DNA of 64,000 nt, from the NCBI RefSeq assembly GCF_039538065.1, contig NZ_BAABBR010000001.1, positions 1,588,501 to 1,652,500 on the forward strand, read 5' to 3'. The position numbers were made by a program, and so were the translations under genes. This DNA comes from Sphingomonas rosea (lineage in GTDB: Bacteria; Pseudomonadota; Alphaproteobacteria; Sphingomonadales; Sphingomonadaceae). The notes beneath the pieces are model-generated. The model searched no databases. It saw nothing but the letters and a program-made list of their open reading frames with translations, and was not told the origin of the DNA. Positions 53,461 through 63,467 of this stretch are shown here, in pieces (position 1 is the first letter of the stretch; the number at the start of each line of letters is the position of its first letter).

Positions 53461-54341
53461 ACGCGCGTGACTTTCAGGCCACGCTTCTGGAGCATCGTCT
53501 GGACCGAATAGGGACCTGCGAGATGGCCCGCGCCGACCGCGATCATGACCGTGCCGGGCTGTGCCATCCGCTGCTGGATCCAGCGCGACCAGTTCTCGTT
53601 GCGGCGCTTGAGCAGCATCTCGGTCAGCATCGGGCTTTCGCTCATCTCGCTGTTGAAGGTCGCCGCGATCGCCTTGACGTCGCCGCGCGACCAGGCCGCC
53701 AGCATCCCGTCGAACTGCTTGCGCACCTCTTCCGGCCGTTCGAGCGCGCCTTCGAGGAGGTTGCGCTGCGCCGCCTCGGGCAGGACGTCGAAGAAGCCCA
53801 ATTGCTCGGCATTGGTCTCGAGCTGCCCGATCGGCTTGCCGGCCGCGGCGAACTTCTGCTTGAGGACCGTTTCGACCCCGTCGGCCTGGTTGAGCCCGGC
53901 CGAATTGAACTGTGGACCGAGCAGCATCATCGCCGCCGCCCAGGTCTCCAGCCGGTCCATCCCCGCCGCCATCGGGCCCGCCTTGGCCAGCATCGCGGCC
54001 ATCGCCGGTCGCTTGTCCGCCGACACGCGGTCGATCAGCCTTGGCAGCCCCGGCGAGATGGCGAGCTTGTTGAAGTCGGCGGCGAAGCTCTGCGGGTTCT
54101 TCTCGTCGACGATGGTCTCGACGATCAGCCCCTGGCTCTGGTCCGCCGCCTTCTCGAGCGCGGCGCTCCGCCACGGATAATTGCGCGGCAGGAGGTGGAT
54201 CGTCCCGAACAGATAGATGGTCGTGTCGCGGTCCGACACCTTCCACAGCGCCGGTCGCGGCGCCGGGACCCTGGCTTCGACCGCACCCGCACTCAGCAAG
54301 CCGAGCGCGGCGAGCCCCTTCACCAACCAGCCGAACGCCAT
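53454..54341 (-). CDS. TraB/GumN family protein, copy 3 (exported)
   Basis: 295 residues with an N-terminal hydrophobic signal (about 1-23). [17 protein letters not shown] near residue 42 and [15 protein letters not shown] near 270 are the family motifs. It is divergent from glyQ, 87 bases away. Together with copies 1 and 2 it makes an unusual local triplet. Confidence 0.9.
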   Translation of the reverse strand: MAFGWLVKGLAALGLLSAGAVEARVPAPRPALWKVSDRDTTIYLFGTIHLLPRNYPWRSAALEKAADQSQGLIVETIVDEKNPQSFAADFNKLAISPGLPRLIDRVSADKRPAMAAMLAKAGPMAAGMDRLETWAAAMMLLGPQFNSAGLNQADGVETVLKQKFAAAGKPIGQLETNAEQLGFFDVLPEAAQRNLLEGALERPEEVRKQFDGMLAAWSRGDVKAIAATFNSEMSESPMLTEMLLKRRNENWSRWIQQRMAQPGTVMIAVGAGHLAGPYSVQTMLQKRGLKVTRVQ

Positions 54342-54428
54342 TCACTCACTCCCGCGGATCATTCACTCGCCACGCCATGTAGGGTGCCGCTTGCTCCGCT
54401 GCCAGCATGCCGACTATGGCCGCGCCCC

Positions 54429-55304
54429 ATGACGCAAGCATCGCCGCTGAGCTTCCAGGACCTGATCCTGACCCTTCACCATTACTGGTCGGAGCGCGGC
54501 TGCCTGATCCTCCAGCCCTACGACATGGAGATGGGGGCGGGCACCTTTCACCCCGCGACCGTACTGCGCGCGCTGGGCCCCGACCCGTGGAAGTGCGCCT
54601 ATGTCCAGCCCTGTCGCCGCCCGACCGACGGCCGCTACGGCGAGAATCCCAATCGCCTCGGCGCTTATTACCAGTATCAGGTGATGCTGAAGCCGAGCCC
54701 GCCCGACCTCCAGCAGCTCTATCTCGACAGCCTGGTGGCGATCGGCATCGACCTCACGAAGCACGACATCCGCTTCGTCGAGGACGACTGGGAAAGCCCG
54801 ACCCTGGGTGCCTGGGGCCTCGGCTGGGAAGTCTGGTGCGACGGGATGGAGGTGACGCAGTTCACCTATTTCCAGCAGGTCGGCGGGTTCGACTGCACCC
54901 CGGTCGCGGGCGAACTCACCTACGGGCTCGAGCGGCTGGCGATGTACATCCAGGGCGTCGACAACGTCTACGACCTCAAGTTCAACAACGAGGGCGTGAC
55001 CTACGGCGAAGTGTTTCTCGCCAACGAGCAGCAGATGAGCGAGTATAATTTCGAGGTCGCCGGGACCGAGCGGCTGTTCGACGCCTTTCGCAAGGCCTCG
55101 GACGAGTGCCAGAACTGCCTCGACCGCAAGCTCGCCATCCCCGCCTACGAACAGGCGATCAAGGCCAGCCACATCTTCAACACGCTGCAGGCCCGCGGCG
55201 TCATCTCGGTCGCGGAGCGCCAGGCCTATATCGGCCGCGTCCGCGACCTCGCCAAGGCGGCCTGCGCGGCCTGGCTCGATGCCCGCCAGGAGAAAGCGGC
55301 ATGA
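54429..55304 (+). CDS. glyQ: Glycyl-tRNA synthetase alpha subunit GlyQ
   Basis: 291 residues, class II synthetase. [24 protein letters not shown] and [19 protein letters not shown] open the protein, and [18 protein letters not shown] is motif 3. It charges tRNA-Gly as an alpha2beta2 enzyme with GlyS, whose start overlaps its stop as ATGA. Confidence 0.98.
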   Translation: MTQASPLSFQDLILTLHHYWSERGCLILQPYDMEMGAGTFHPATVLRALGPDPWKCAYVQPCRRPTDGRYGENPNRLGAYYQYQVMLKPSPPDLQQLYLDSLVAIGIDLTKHDIRFVEDDWESPTLGAWGLGWEVWCDGMEVTQFTYFQQVGGFDCTPVAGELTYGLERLAMYIQGVDNVYDLKFNNEGVTYGEVFLANEQQMSEYNFEVAGTERLFDAFRKASDECQNCLDRKLAIPAYEQAIKASHIFNTLQARGVISVAERQAYIGRVRDLAKAACAAWLDARQEKAA

Positions 55305-57475
55305 GCGACCTGCCCCACCGCGACCACGCGCCGCTCGATCCCGTGCCGCACACGCCGACGACGGCCGACTTCCTCCTCGAACTGCGCTCGGAGGAAATCC
55401 CCGCGCGGATGCAGGCCAAGGCGCGCAACGACCTTGCCCGCCTGTTCGCCGAGGAACTGGCGAACGCCGACCTCGAAGCGAGCAGCATCGAGACTTTCGC
55501 CACGCCTCGTCGCTTCGGACTAGTTGCCCGGGCCTTACCTCTCGAAACCCCCGAGATGACGATCGAATTCAAGGGGCCGCGAGTCGGAGCGCCTGAGCAG
55601 GCGATTGAAGGCTTTCTTAAGAAAAATGGCCTCACCCGGGACCAACTCTACGATCGAAGTGGGGTCTACTTCGCTGAGAGGATTGCCACAGGGCGGCCTA
55701 CCTCGAACGTTCTGGCGTTCGCGATCGAGCGGATCGTCCGTGCCTTCCCCTGGCCCAAGTCGATGCGCTGGGGCGCGGCCTCGGCCAGCACCGCCTCGCT
55801 CCGCTGGGTCCGGCCGCTGCAGGGCATCGTCGCGCTGCTCGGTGACGCGCTCGTCCCCGTGGATATCGACGGCGTCGAGGCTTCGGCCACCACCACCGGC
55901 CACCGTTTCCATCACCCAGGCCCGATCACCATCGGCAGCGCGGCGGACTATGCCGAGAAGCTGCGCCTCTGCCACGTCATCGTCGATCCCGACGAGCGCG
56001 CCGCGATCATTCGTGACCGCGCGCAGGCGCTCGCGTCCGAGGCTGGCCTCACTCTGGTCGAGGACGAGGGCCTCGTCGCCGAAAACGCCGGCCTCACCGA
56101 ATGGCCGGTGCCGCTGCTCGGCCGCTTCGACGCCGATTATCTCGACGTGCCGCCCGAAGTCATCCAGCTCACCGCGCGCACCAACCAGAAGTATTTCGTG
56201 CTGAAGGACGAGACCGGCGCGCTCGCCCCCGCCTTCATCTGCACCGCCAACATCGAGGCGAGCGACGGCGGCGCCGCCATCGTCGCGGGCAACCAGCGCG
56301 TCCTCGCCGCGCGCCTCAGCGACGCCCGCTTCTTCTACGAACAGGACGTCAAGGTCCCGCTCGACGAGCAGGCGGCGAAGCTCGGGTCAATCGTCTTCCA
56401 CGAGAAGCTCGGCACGCTCGCCGACAAGGTGCAGCGCGTCGCCGACCTCGCCGAATGGCTTGCCATCGAGGCGATCGTGCCCGGCTGCGACCCCGACCAC
56501 GCCCGCCGCGCCGCCGAGCTCTGCAAGGCCGATCTCGTCACCGGCATGGTCGGCGAGTTCCCCGAATTGCAGGGCCTGATCGGCGGCTATCTGGCCGAAG
56601 CCCAGGGCGAGCCCAAGGCCGTCGCCGAGGCGATCCGCGACCATTACAAGCCGGTGGGCCAGGGCGACGACGTCCCCACCGCGCCCGTCACCGTCGCCGT
56701 GGCGCTCGCCGACAAGCTCGACACGCTTCGCCAGTTCTTCGATGCGGGAATGCCGCCGACGGGGAGCAAGGATCCGTTTGCGCTCCGCCGTGCGGCGCTC
56801 GGCGCCATCCAGATCGTCACCGCCAACGGCCTGCGGCTGCCGATCGCGTCGGGAGACTTGCTCGACTTCTTCGCCGACCGCCTCAAGGTCCAGCAGCGCG
56901 AGGCGGGCGTCCGCCACGACCTGATCGACGCGATCTTCGCGCTGGGCGGCGAGGACGACCTCGTCCGGCTGCTCGCCCGCGTGACCGCGTTGCAGGGCTT
57001 CGTCGAGGGCGGGGAGGGGGGCAATCTTCTCGCGGGCTACAAGCGCGCCGCGAACATCCTCAAGAAGGAGAATTGGGACCTGCCGCGCGTCCTCGCCTCA
57101 CCGGGCGAGCAGGCGATCCCGCAGACCGGCGAGGAGGATCCGCTGTCCGAGGTCGACCAAGCCCCGGGACTCGCGGCCTCGATCGCAAGCCAGGCGCATG
57201 GTTCCGACCTGCCGCCCGATGCGCCGGCGGCCGAGCGCGCGCTGGTGATGGTGCTCGATGAGGCCGAGCCGCGCGCCGCCAAGGCTGTGGAGGCCGAGGA
57301 TTTCGGCGCCGCCATGGCCGCGCTCGCTTCGCTGCGCGGACCGATCGACGCCTTCTTCGAGGAGGTCACGGTCAACGATCCCGACCCCGCGGTCCGCCGC
57401 CGCCGCCTCAACCTCCTCGCCCGCTTCAAGAATGCGGTGCACGGGGTGGCGGACTTCTCGAAGATCGAGGGCTAA
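55301..57475 (+). CDS. glyS: Glycyl-tRNA synthetase beta subunit GlyS
   Basis: 724 residues. [18 protein letters not shown] near residue 24, [14 protein letters not shown] and [12 protein letters not shown] are typical; the C-terminus is the anticodon-binding domain. A patch of about 200 bases (about 55519-55725, residues 73-142) uses codons foreign to the rest of the gene (TTA, CTA, AGG, ACA, AGT, AAA, AAT), while the protein stays in family. Confidence 0.97.
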   Translation: MSDLPHRDHAPLDPVPHTPTTADFLLELRSEEIPARMQAKARNDLARLFAEELANADLEASSIETFATPRRFGLVARALPLETPEMTIEFKGPRVGAPEQAIEGFLKKNGLTRDQLYDRSGVYFAERIATGRPTSNVLAFAIERIVRAFPWPKSMRWGAASASTASLRWVRPLQGIVALLGDALVPVDIDGVEASATTTGHRFHHPGPITIGSAADYAEKLRLCHVIVDPDERAAIIRDRAQALASEAGLTLVEDEGLVAENAGLTEWPVPLLGRFDADYLDVPPEVIQLTARTNQKYFVLKDETGALAPAFICTANIEASDGGAAIVAGNQRVLAARLSDARFFYEQDVKVPLDEQAAKLGSIVFHEKLGTLADKVQRVADLAEWLAIEAIVPGCDPDHARRAAELCKADLVTGMVGEFPELQGLIGGYLAEAQGEPKAVAEAIRDHYKPVGQGDDVPTAPVTVAVALADKLDTLRQFFDAGMPPTGSKDPFALRRAALGAIQIVTANGLRLPIASGDLLDFFADRLKVQQREAGVRHDLIDAIFALGGEDDLVRLLARVTALQGFVEGGEGGNLLAGYKRAANILKKENWDLPRVLASPGEQAIPQTGEEDPLSEVDQAPGLAASIASQAHGSDLPPDAPAAERALVMVLDEAEPRAAKAVEAEDFGAAMAALASLRGPIDAFFEEVTVNDPDPAVRRRRLNLLARFKNAVHGVADFSKIEG

Positions 57476-57480
57476 AGAAA

Positions 57481-57507
57481 ACCCCCTCCCGCAAGGCGGA
57501 AGGGGGT
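57481..57507. terminator. Bidirectional terminator between glyS and the 57516-57881 gene
   Basis: Arms 57481-57492 and 57496-57507 form 11 pairs with one mismatch and a 3-base loop. A-run on the plus-strand 5' side becomes TTTTCTTT after the stem on the minus strand, so it is strongest for the convergent minus-strand gene. Confidence 0.8.
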
Positions 57508-57515
57508 CAATTCAC

Positions 57516-57881
57516 TTACCGGCGATCGCCATCGAGCGGGCGGCGGTCGTAATCGTCCGGAACGCCGTCACGGTCGAGATCGCGGCGGACGCCGCGGTCC
57601 TCGACATAGGGATCGCGCGCCGCGACCGGAGCGACGGTCGGACGATTGCGGAGTTCTTCCTCGCGGCGGGCGTCACGCTCGCGCCACTCCTGCTCCTGCG
57701 TCGTCCAGTGGGTCTCGCGCTCCTTGAGGCGGGTGTCGAGCGCTTTGCGCTGCGTCAGCTCCTCGTTGTAGCGGGTCTTCCACTTGCGGCGTCCGCCGCT
57801 GGTCGCCCACATGCCGACCAACAGGCCAAGCACGAACACCAGGCCGAGGATCACCCACTGGTCGGTGGTAAATTCGGTCAT
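57516..57881 (-). CDS. Membrane-anchored coiled-coil protein, unknown
   Basis: About 121 residues. One N-terminal membrane helix (about 9-28, WVILGLVFVLGLLVGMW) is followed by a charged, probably coiled-coil segment (LTQRKALDTRLKERETHWTTQEQEWRERDARREEEL) and an Asp/Arg-rich tail (DLDRDGVPDDYDRRPLDGDRR) that looks like a thrombospondin-type calcium repeat. GAGGGA precedes the ATG at 57881. No function assigned. Confidence 0.72.
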   Translation of the reverse strand: MTEFTTDQWVILGLVFVLGLLVGMWATSGGRRKWKTRYNEELTQRKALDTRLKERETHWTTQEQEWRERDARREEELRNRPTVAPVAARDPYVEDRGVRRDLDRDGVPDDYDRRPLDGDRR

Positions 57882-57930
57882 CACGTCCCTCATCGTTTTA
57901 TCGCGTCTGCGTAACGATGACAGACGAAAA

Positions 57931-57960
57931 GGGCGGCCGATGGTTCCCCATCGACCGCCC
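57931..57960 (-). terminator. Terminator of the tad operon after tadC
   Basis: Arms 57931-57943 and 57948-57960 form 12 pairs with one mismatch; on the minus strand the stem is followed by TTTTCGTCT. It ends the cpaBCDE-tadBC transcript. Confidence 0.8.
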
Positions 57961-57995
57961 TCGTGCCCGGCCCACTCCGGAACTTTTTGGCGGTT

Positions 57996-59000
57996 TTACT
58001 TGCCGCCGCCGCCGATCACGCTGTCGCTGATCGAGCAGGCCGCGGGGCCAAGGATCACGACGAACAGCACCGGCAGAATGAAGAGAATGAGCGGAACGGT
58101 CATGATCGCCGGCAGGCGCGCGGCCTTTTCCTCGGCGCGCATCATGCGCTCGTTGCGGAATTCGGCCGAGAGGACGCGCAGCGCCGATGCCAGCGGCGTA
58201 CCGTATTTCTCGGTCTGGATCATGGTCGTGACCACCCCGCGCACCGCTTCGAGGTCGACGCGCTGGGCGAGGTTGTCGAACGCCATGCGCCGCTCGTTGA
58301 GGAAGCCCAGCTCGATCGCGGTCAGGCCGAACTCGTCGCCGAGCTCCGGATAGGCCTTGCCCAGTTCGCGCGCGACACGGCCGAAGGCGGCGTCGACGGT
58401 GAGACCCGCCTCGGCGCAGATGACCAGCAGGTCGAGCGCGTCGGGGAGGCCCTTGCGGATCGCGGCGCTGCGCTTGTTGATCCGGTTCTTGAGCCACAGG
58501 TCCGGCGCCTTGTAGCTGCCGATCAGGGTGACGGCGACGAGCGCATAGCGCTTGAAGGCGCCCCAGTCGGGGAAGGCGTCCATCACGTAGACCGCGACGA
58601 TTGCGAAGCCGCCCAGCATCACCGGCATGACCAGCCGGCCGAAGATGATGAAGAAGGCGAGGTCCTTGGTCCGGATGCCGGCCTGGAGCAGTTTGCCCTG
58701 GATCGACTGGAGCTGCGAATCCTGAATGAGCTTGAAACTCGACAGGATGCCGCGGACCTTGTCGGCCGCCTCGTTCTTGTTGGTGAGCTTCTTGCGCTTG
58801 TTGGTCGAGGCGACGATACCCGCCTTGAGCTGCTCGCGCCGCTCGTTGAGCGCCTTGACGCGCCGCGCCATCGGATCGCGCGCGGTGGTCGCGGCGTAGA
58901 TGGCGACGAGGACCGCCATGGTGGCGACCGCGGTCAGCAGGGTCGCGACCCAGATGACGTCGACGCCGAGGAGAGTAGGCCCGGAGGCTACGGGTGCCAT
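57996..59000 (-). CDS. tadC: Tad pilus inner membrane protein TadC
   Basis: 334 residues, type II secretion F domain. N- and C-terminal membrane helices flank the conserved cytoplasmic block LPDALDLLVICAEAGLTVDAAFGRVA and LRVLSAEFRNERMMRAEEKAARLP. With TadB it forms the platform for Flp pilus assembly. It lies 14 bases after tadB and is the last gene of the operon. Confidence 0.95.
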   Translation of the reverse strand: MAPVASGPTLLGVDVIWVATLLTAVATMAVLVAIYAATTARDPMARRVKALNERREQLKAGIVASTNKRKKLTNKNEAADKVRGILSSFKLIQDSQLQSIQGKLLQAGIRTKDLAFFIIFGRLVMPVMLGGFAIVAVYVMDAFPDWGAFKRYALVAVTLIGSYKAPDLWLKNRINKRSAAIRKGLPDALDLLVICAEAGLTVDAAFGRVARELGKAYPELGDEFGLTAIELGFLNERRMAFDNLAQRVDLEAVRGVVTTMIQTEKYGTPLASALRVLSAEFRNERMMRAEEKAARLPAIMTVPLILFILPVLFVVILGPAACSISDSVIGGGGK

Positions 59001-59014
59001 GGTTCTTTACGCCC

Positions 59015-59992
59015 CTAGATCTCGAAGTTGACCATCTTGGCCATGATGGCGACGCCGATGCCCATCCAGACGAGGGCGCCAATGCCGGCGACGATGAGGC
59101 GCTGCTCGACGAAGAAGCCGCCCATGTAGTTGGGGTTGAGCAGGTAGACGAGCGTGAACACGATGAAGGGCAGGGCGCCGACGATCATCGCCGAGGCCTT
59201 GGCTTCCGAGCTCATCGCCTTGATCTTGAGCTTCATCTGCGCGCGCTTGCGGAGCACGTCGGCAAGGTTGCTGAGCGTTTCCGCCAGGTTGCCGCCGGTC
59301 TCGCGCTGGATCGCCAGCGTGATGACGAAGAACTGGAATTCGGGCGTGCCGAGGCGGTCGGCGGTGTCTTGGAGCGCCGATTCCATCGTCCGGCCGATCT
59401 TCATCTTGTCGCCGACGGTGCGGAATTCGAAGCCGACCGGGCCGGGGAGTTCCCCACCGACGACGCTCAGCGTCTCGGTGATCGGAAGGCCCGAGCGCAG
59501 GCCGCGGACCATCAGCTCGATCGCGTCGGGGAAGTTGGCGTTGAAGCTCTTCAACCGGCGCGTGATCATCTTGCTGACGACGAAGTGCGGCAGGCCGATC
59601 CCGAGGAACAGGCCGAACAGCAGCGACAGCATCACCGGCGCGCCCTTGAAGAGCATGCCGCCCGCCACCAGCACCACGATCCCCGCGCTGACCATCGCAT
59701 AGCGGCCGAGCGTGATGTTCTTGCCGGTCCGCTCGAGACGCTGCCGCATGATCGCGGGCTTGGGCACCAGCGTCGAGAAGAAGCCTTCGACCCTGCCACT
59801 CTGGTTCTTGGCAAAGAGCTTGCGGATCTGGGCATTGGCGTTGGCCGCCAGATTGCCCTCGGCATGCCGCTCCTTGATCAGTTCGAGGCGGCGCTTGGTC
59901 GCCTTGCCGGCGCTCGGGCCGGAGAAGGCGAAGACGCCAAGCGCGAGCGTTCCGAAGAGGCCCAGGCCAAGCAGCAGAAGCATCATCGACAT
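59015..59992 (-). CDS. tadB: Tad pilus inner membrane protein TadB
   Basis: 325 residues, type II secretion F domain with conserved FPDAIELMVRGLRSGLPITETLSVV and IQRETGGNLAETLSNLADVLRKR. One helix at the N-terminus and the rest toward the C-terminus. It follows cpaE after only 44 bases; the ATPase gene cpaF/tadA normally found between them is missing. Confidence 0.95.
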   Translation of the reverse strand: MSMMLLLLGLGLFGTLALGVFAFSGPSAGKATKRRLELIKERHAEGNLAANANAQIRKLFAKNQSGRVEGFFSTLVPKPAIMRQRLERTGKNITLGRYAMVSAGIVVLVAGGMLFKGAPVMLSLLFGLFLGIGLPHFVVSKMITRRLKSFNANFPDAIELMVRGLRSGLPITETLSVVGGELPGPVGFEFRTVGDKMKIGRTMESALQDTADRLGTPEFQFFVITLAIQRETGGNLAETLSNLADVLRKRAQMKLKIKAMSSEAKASAMIVGALPFIVFTLVYLLNPNYMGGFFVEQRLIVAGIGALVWMGIGVAIMAKMVNFEI

Positions 59993-60036
59993 TCGCCGTT
60001 CCTCAAACTCGTTCGATCAATCGGGTGACGACCGCC

Positions 60037-61317
60037 TCAGGCGGCCGCCGCCGCCTTGGGGTTCTTGGCCAGCATCGACTTCAGGCTGTCGACGATGTTC
60101 TTGCTGCCGCCCGAAGCCGCCGGCTTGCCGAGGTCGGCCGCGCCGTCCTCGGTCGCATGGCTCAGCACCATGTTGCACAGCTGGGTGTAGGGCGCCGCCG
60201 ACTTGCCGCTGGCGATTTCCGCGACCGGCTTGCCGAGCTTGGCGGCCTGCGCGGCGGTCTTGCCGTCCTCGCCGATCACGATGTCGACCTTGCGTTCGAT
60301 CGACTGCTCGAAGTCCTTGCGGCTGATCTCCAGCGCGCCGCCCGAGGGGACCCGGTTGGCGACCACGATGACCTTGGTCTGCGGCGCGTTGCTCTTGAGC
60401 CAGGCGAGGATCCGGATCGTGTCGCGGGTCGCCGCCAGCGTCAGCTCGCTCACCACCACCGCCACATGGGCATCGTGCACCATGTGCGGATACTGGATCA
60501 GCATGTGGCGCGGGAGGTCGCAGACCGTCGATTCGAACGCGTTGCGCATCTCTTCCTGGAGCTGGAAGAACGCGGTGCCGTCGGTGATCAGCGGCGTGTT
60601 GATCGGCGCCTCGGCCGACAGGACCGAGAGCCGCTCGTTGCAGCGGACCATGGCGCGCTCGATGAACAGGCCGTCGATGCGGCTCGGGTTCTCGATCGCG
60701 TCGGTGAGGCCGCGGCCGGGTTCGAGGTCGAGCGCCAGCGCACCGGTGCCGAAGTGGATGTCGAGGTCGAGGAGCGCGGTCGAACGCTGCGCGCGCGAGC
60801 CGAGCATCCAGGCGAGGCTGGTCGCCACGGTCGAGGCCCCGACGCCGCCGCGCACGCCGACCACCGCCGCCATGACGTGCGGCTTGTCGGCCTGCGCCTC
60901 GCCCCGCGGACCCGACAGGATCATCTGGGCATTGGCGAAGGTGTCACGCAGCTGGTCGACGTTGAACGGCTTGAGCAGATAGTCGTGGATACCGCTCGCG
61001 AGGAGGTCGCGATAGAGGCGCACGTCGTTGACGGCACCGGCGGCGATCACGATCGTGCCCGGCTCGCAGACTTCCGCCAGCGCGTTGATGTCGTTCAGCG
61101 GATCGGCCGACTCGCTGAGGTCGACGAACAGGATGTTCGGGGACGCCGAGACCGACAGGGACTGGACCGCGTTGCGCAGCCCGCCCTTGTTGACCTTCTC
61201 CGGGCTCCAGCCGTGCTCGACCGCGACCGGACGCAGCATGTCGGCGGTCGCATCGTCGCAGACGAAGGCGGTGAAGGGATCACGCAAGCCCGCGCGGGCC
61301 TGGAAAGGGGCGTTCAT
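60037..61317 (-). CDS. cpaE: Pilus assembly ATPase-like protein CpaE/TadZ
   Basis: 426 residues. An N-terminal receiver-like domain (about 15-130, with KPFNVDQLRDTF) precedes a MinD/ParA-type ATPase with the deviant Walker motif GVRGGVGASTVATSLAW and LLDLDIHFGTGAL. In Caulobacter CpaE localises the pilus machinery to the pole. The ATG at 61317 shares one base with the cpaD stop. Confidence 0.93.
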   Translation of the reverse strand: MNAPFQARAGLRDPFTAFVCDDATADMLRPVAVEHGWSPEKVNKGGLRNAVQSLSVSASPNILFVDLSESADPLNDINALAEVCEPGTIVIAAGAVNDVRLYRDLLASGIHDYLLKPFNVDQLRDTFANAQMILSGPRGEAQADKPHVMAAVVGVRGGVGASTVATSLAWMLGSRAQRSTALLDLDIHFGTGALALDLEPGRGLTDAIENPSRIDGLFIERAMVRCNERLSVLSAEAPINTPLITDGTAFFQLQEEMRNAFESTVCDLPRHMLIQYPHMVHDAHVAVVVSELTLAATRDTIRILAWLKSNAPQTKVIVVANRVPSGGALEISRKDFEQSIERKVDIVIGEDGKTAAQAAKLGKPVAEIASGKSAAPYTQLCNMVLSHATEDGAADLGKPAASGGSKNIVDSLKSMLAKNPKAAAAA

Positions 61318-61958
61318 CAATTGCCTCCCGACGACTTGGTGTTGATGTCCATGAGACCCTTTTCACCGGTCGGCTTCTGCGAACGGTAGGACTCGATGGC
61401 GCGGGTGCCGGTGCGCGGGTCGATGACGCCGGCGTCGCGGCCGCTGACGAGGTCGTTCGGATTGGCGACCATGGCCGCGAGGTTCGCGTTCACGCCGCAG
61501 CCGAAGTTGCTCATCAGCTCGTTATTGTAGTTGGGATTGCTCGGCCGCGACCAGTTAGGGCAGCCCGGCACGTCGGCGCGGGTACGGCTGACGACCACGC
61601 GCACGGCACCCGGCGGGATCGCCCCGGCGGTGACCGGCGCGCCGTCGGAGACCAGCAGGCCGTAGCGGCCCGCGACCCGGGCGACGTCGGCGCGGGCGGC
61701 ACCGGCGTAGGGGCCGTCCACCGTGACCGTGTCTCCGTAGCCGAGGACGAGCCCGCGGAACCAGCCGTCGAGGCGCGCGGCCTCGGTCGGATCGAGGTTG
61801 CCGCCCGGCGCGGCCGCATCGAAGGTGTAGTCGGCGCGGCTCACCACGGGGGTGTTGACCGCCGCCAGCCCGCGGGCCGGTTCGTCGACCCCGCGATGGA
61901 CCTGGCACCCGGCCAGCGCGGCCGAGGCGAGGAGCAGGAAGGAAAGCTTGTTCGTCAT
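61317..61958 (-). CDS. cpaD: Pilus assembly lipoprotein CpaD
   Basis: 213 residues. Signal peptide with lipobox LAGC (Cys near 18), then a CpaD domain with ADYTFDAAAPGGNLDPTEAARLDGWF and FGCGVNANLAAMVANPNDL, the family's hallmark. It acts at the outer membrane with the CpaC secretin. AAGGA precedes the ATG at 61958. Confidence 0.94.
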   Translation of the reverse strand: MTNKLSFLLLASAALAGCQVHRGVDEPARGLAAVNTPVVSRADYTFDAAAPGGNLDPTEAARLDGWFRGLVLGYGDTVTVDGPYAGAARADVARVAGRYGLLVSDGAPVTAGAIPPGAVRVVVSRTRADVPGCPNWSRPSNPNYNNELMSNFGCGVNANLAAMVANPNDLVSGRDAGVIDPRTGTRAIESYRSQKPTGEKGLMDINTKSSGGN

Positions 61959-61981
61959 GGGAACGTCCTTGGGCTCGGAGG

Positions 61982-63466
61982 TCACAGCTTGAAGCCGGGG
62001 GCGGCGACGGGCGCCGGAGCGGCCGTCACGGCGGTGCTGGCACCGGCGCCGACGGCCATGCCGGGGCGCGGGGCGATCGCGACCGGGCGCGGACCCGACA
62101 CACCGTTGAAGGTCTGGCCCTCGAAGGTGCTCGTGCCGTCGCGCGGCGTGCGATAGCCATCGACCGGGGTCGCGAGCTGCCCGTTCACCGGCCGCACCAG
62201 GTACGGCGTGACGATGATCACCAGCTCGGTCTCCGACTTGCGGAAGTTCTTCGAGCGGAACAGCGTGCCGAGGATCGGCAGGTCGCCGAGGAACGGCGCC
62301 TTCTCGATCGAATTGGCGTTCGAGGCGCGCAGCAGGCCGGCGAGCATGAAGCTCTGGCCCGAGCCGAGCTCGACCGTCGTCTCGGCGCGGCGGGTGGTCA
62401 GCGCGGGAACCTCGAAGCCGTTGAGGCGGAGGCTGCCCTCGTTGCTGAGCTCGCTCACTTCGGGGCGGACGCGCATCGAGATCCGGCCATCGGCCAGCAC
62501 GATCGGCGTGAAGGCGAGGCCCACGCCATATTGCTTGTACTCGATCGTGATCGCACCGCCGACACCCTGGCTGACCGGGATCGGGAACTCGCCGCCGGCG
62601 AGGAAGCTGGCGGTTTCGCCCGACAGGGCCGTCAGGTTCGGCTCGGCCAGCGTGGTGACGAGACCGTCGGTCTCGGCGAGCTGGAGGCGGCCGATGATGT
62701 CGAGGCCCAAGATGTTCTTCCTGAGGCCCAGCGTGGTGCCCAGCGCGCCGCGGATGATCTTGCCCGCGTCGTTGCCGTTGGTCGTGTCGCCGCTGCCGAC
62801 CGGCGGGATGTAGATCCCGTCGCCCTGCGCGATCGAGAAGCCGCTGTTGTTGCCGCCGAGCAGGTTGAACCCGACCTGCTTGAGCACCGAACGGTTCACT
62901 TCGGCGATCTTGACCTTGAGCGTGACCTGGAGCGGCACCGCGGTGCGCAGCCGACTGACCACCTGCGTTCCCTCGCCGACATAGGCCTGGACGAGGCGGG
63001 CGGCCTCGGCGGCGTCGTCGGGCGACGCCACGGTGCCGGTCAGCAGCACGAGGTTGTTCATCGGGGTCGCCTGGACCGCGGCCTCGGGCATCGCCATCCG
63101 CAGCATCTCGTCGACCGAGCTGATGTTGTTCCCGACCCGGACGTTGGCGGCATAGACCACCCGGCCCGACTTGTCGGTCGCATACACCGTCGTCTCGCCC
63201 CGGGCCTTGCCGAAGATGTAGAGCTGGTTCGACGAGCGGACCTGGACGTCGGCGATCGCGTCGTTGGCGACGAACAGGTCGCTCATCGGCGCCGACAGCC
63301 GCACCATGGTGCCGGTGTTCTGCGAGAGGTTGAGGGTCTCCGACGGACGCGCGGCCATCGGCTGCGCGGCGGCGGGGGTGGCGGCCAGGCTCAGCGTCGA
63401 GACGCCGAGGGCCAGGGCGGCGAAGGCCGAAGCCACTCCGCCCTTGCGATTGATAACCTTGCTCAT
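61982..63466 (-). CDS. cpaC: Pilus secretin CpaC/RcpA
   Basis: 494 residues with a signal peptide (about 1-34), a BON-type/pilotin N-domain (MVRLSAPMSDLFVANDAIADV) and the secretin domain with VPVSQ-like gate sequence and ETELVIIVTPYLVRP near the end. The C-terminus is Ala/Pro-rich. It forms the outer-membrane channel of the Flp pilus. The ATG lies one base after the cpaB stop. Confidence 0.95.
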   Translation of the reverse strand: MSKVINRKGGVASAFAALALGVSTLSLAATPAAAQPMAARPSETLNLSQNTGTMVRLSAPMSDLFVANDAIADVQVRSSNQLYIFGKARGETTVYATDKSGRVVYAANVRVGNNISSVDEMLRMAMPEAAVQATPMNNLVLLTGTVASPDDAAEAARLVQAYVGEGTQVVSRLRTAVPLQVTLKVKIAEVNRSVLKQVGFNLLGGNNSGFSIAQGDGIYIPPVGSGDTTNGNDAGKIIRGALGTTLGLRKNILGLDIIGRLQLAETDGLVTTLAEPNLTALSGETASFLAGGEFPIPVSQGVGGAITIEYKQYGVGLAFTPIVLADGRISMRVRPEVSELSNEGSLRLNGFEVPALTTRRAETTVELGSGQSFMLAGLLRASNANSIEKAPFLGDLPILGTLFRSKNFRKSETELVIIVTPYLVRPVNGQLATPVDGYRTPRDGTSTFEGQTFNGVSGPRPVAIAPRPGMAVGAGASTAVTAAPAPVAAPGFKL

Positions 63467-63467
63467 G

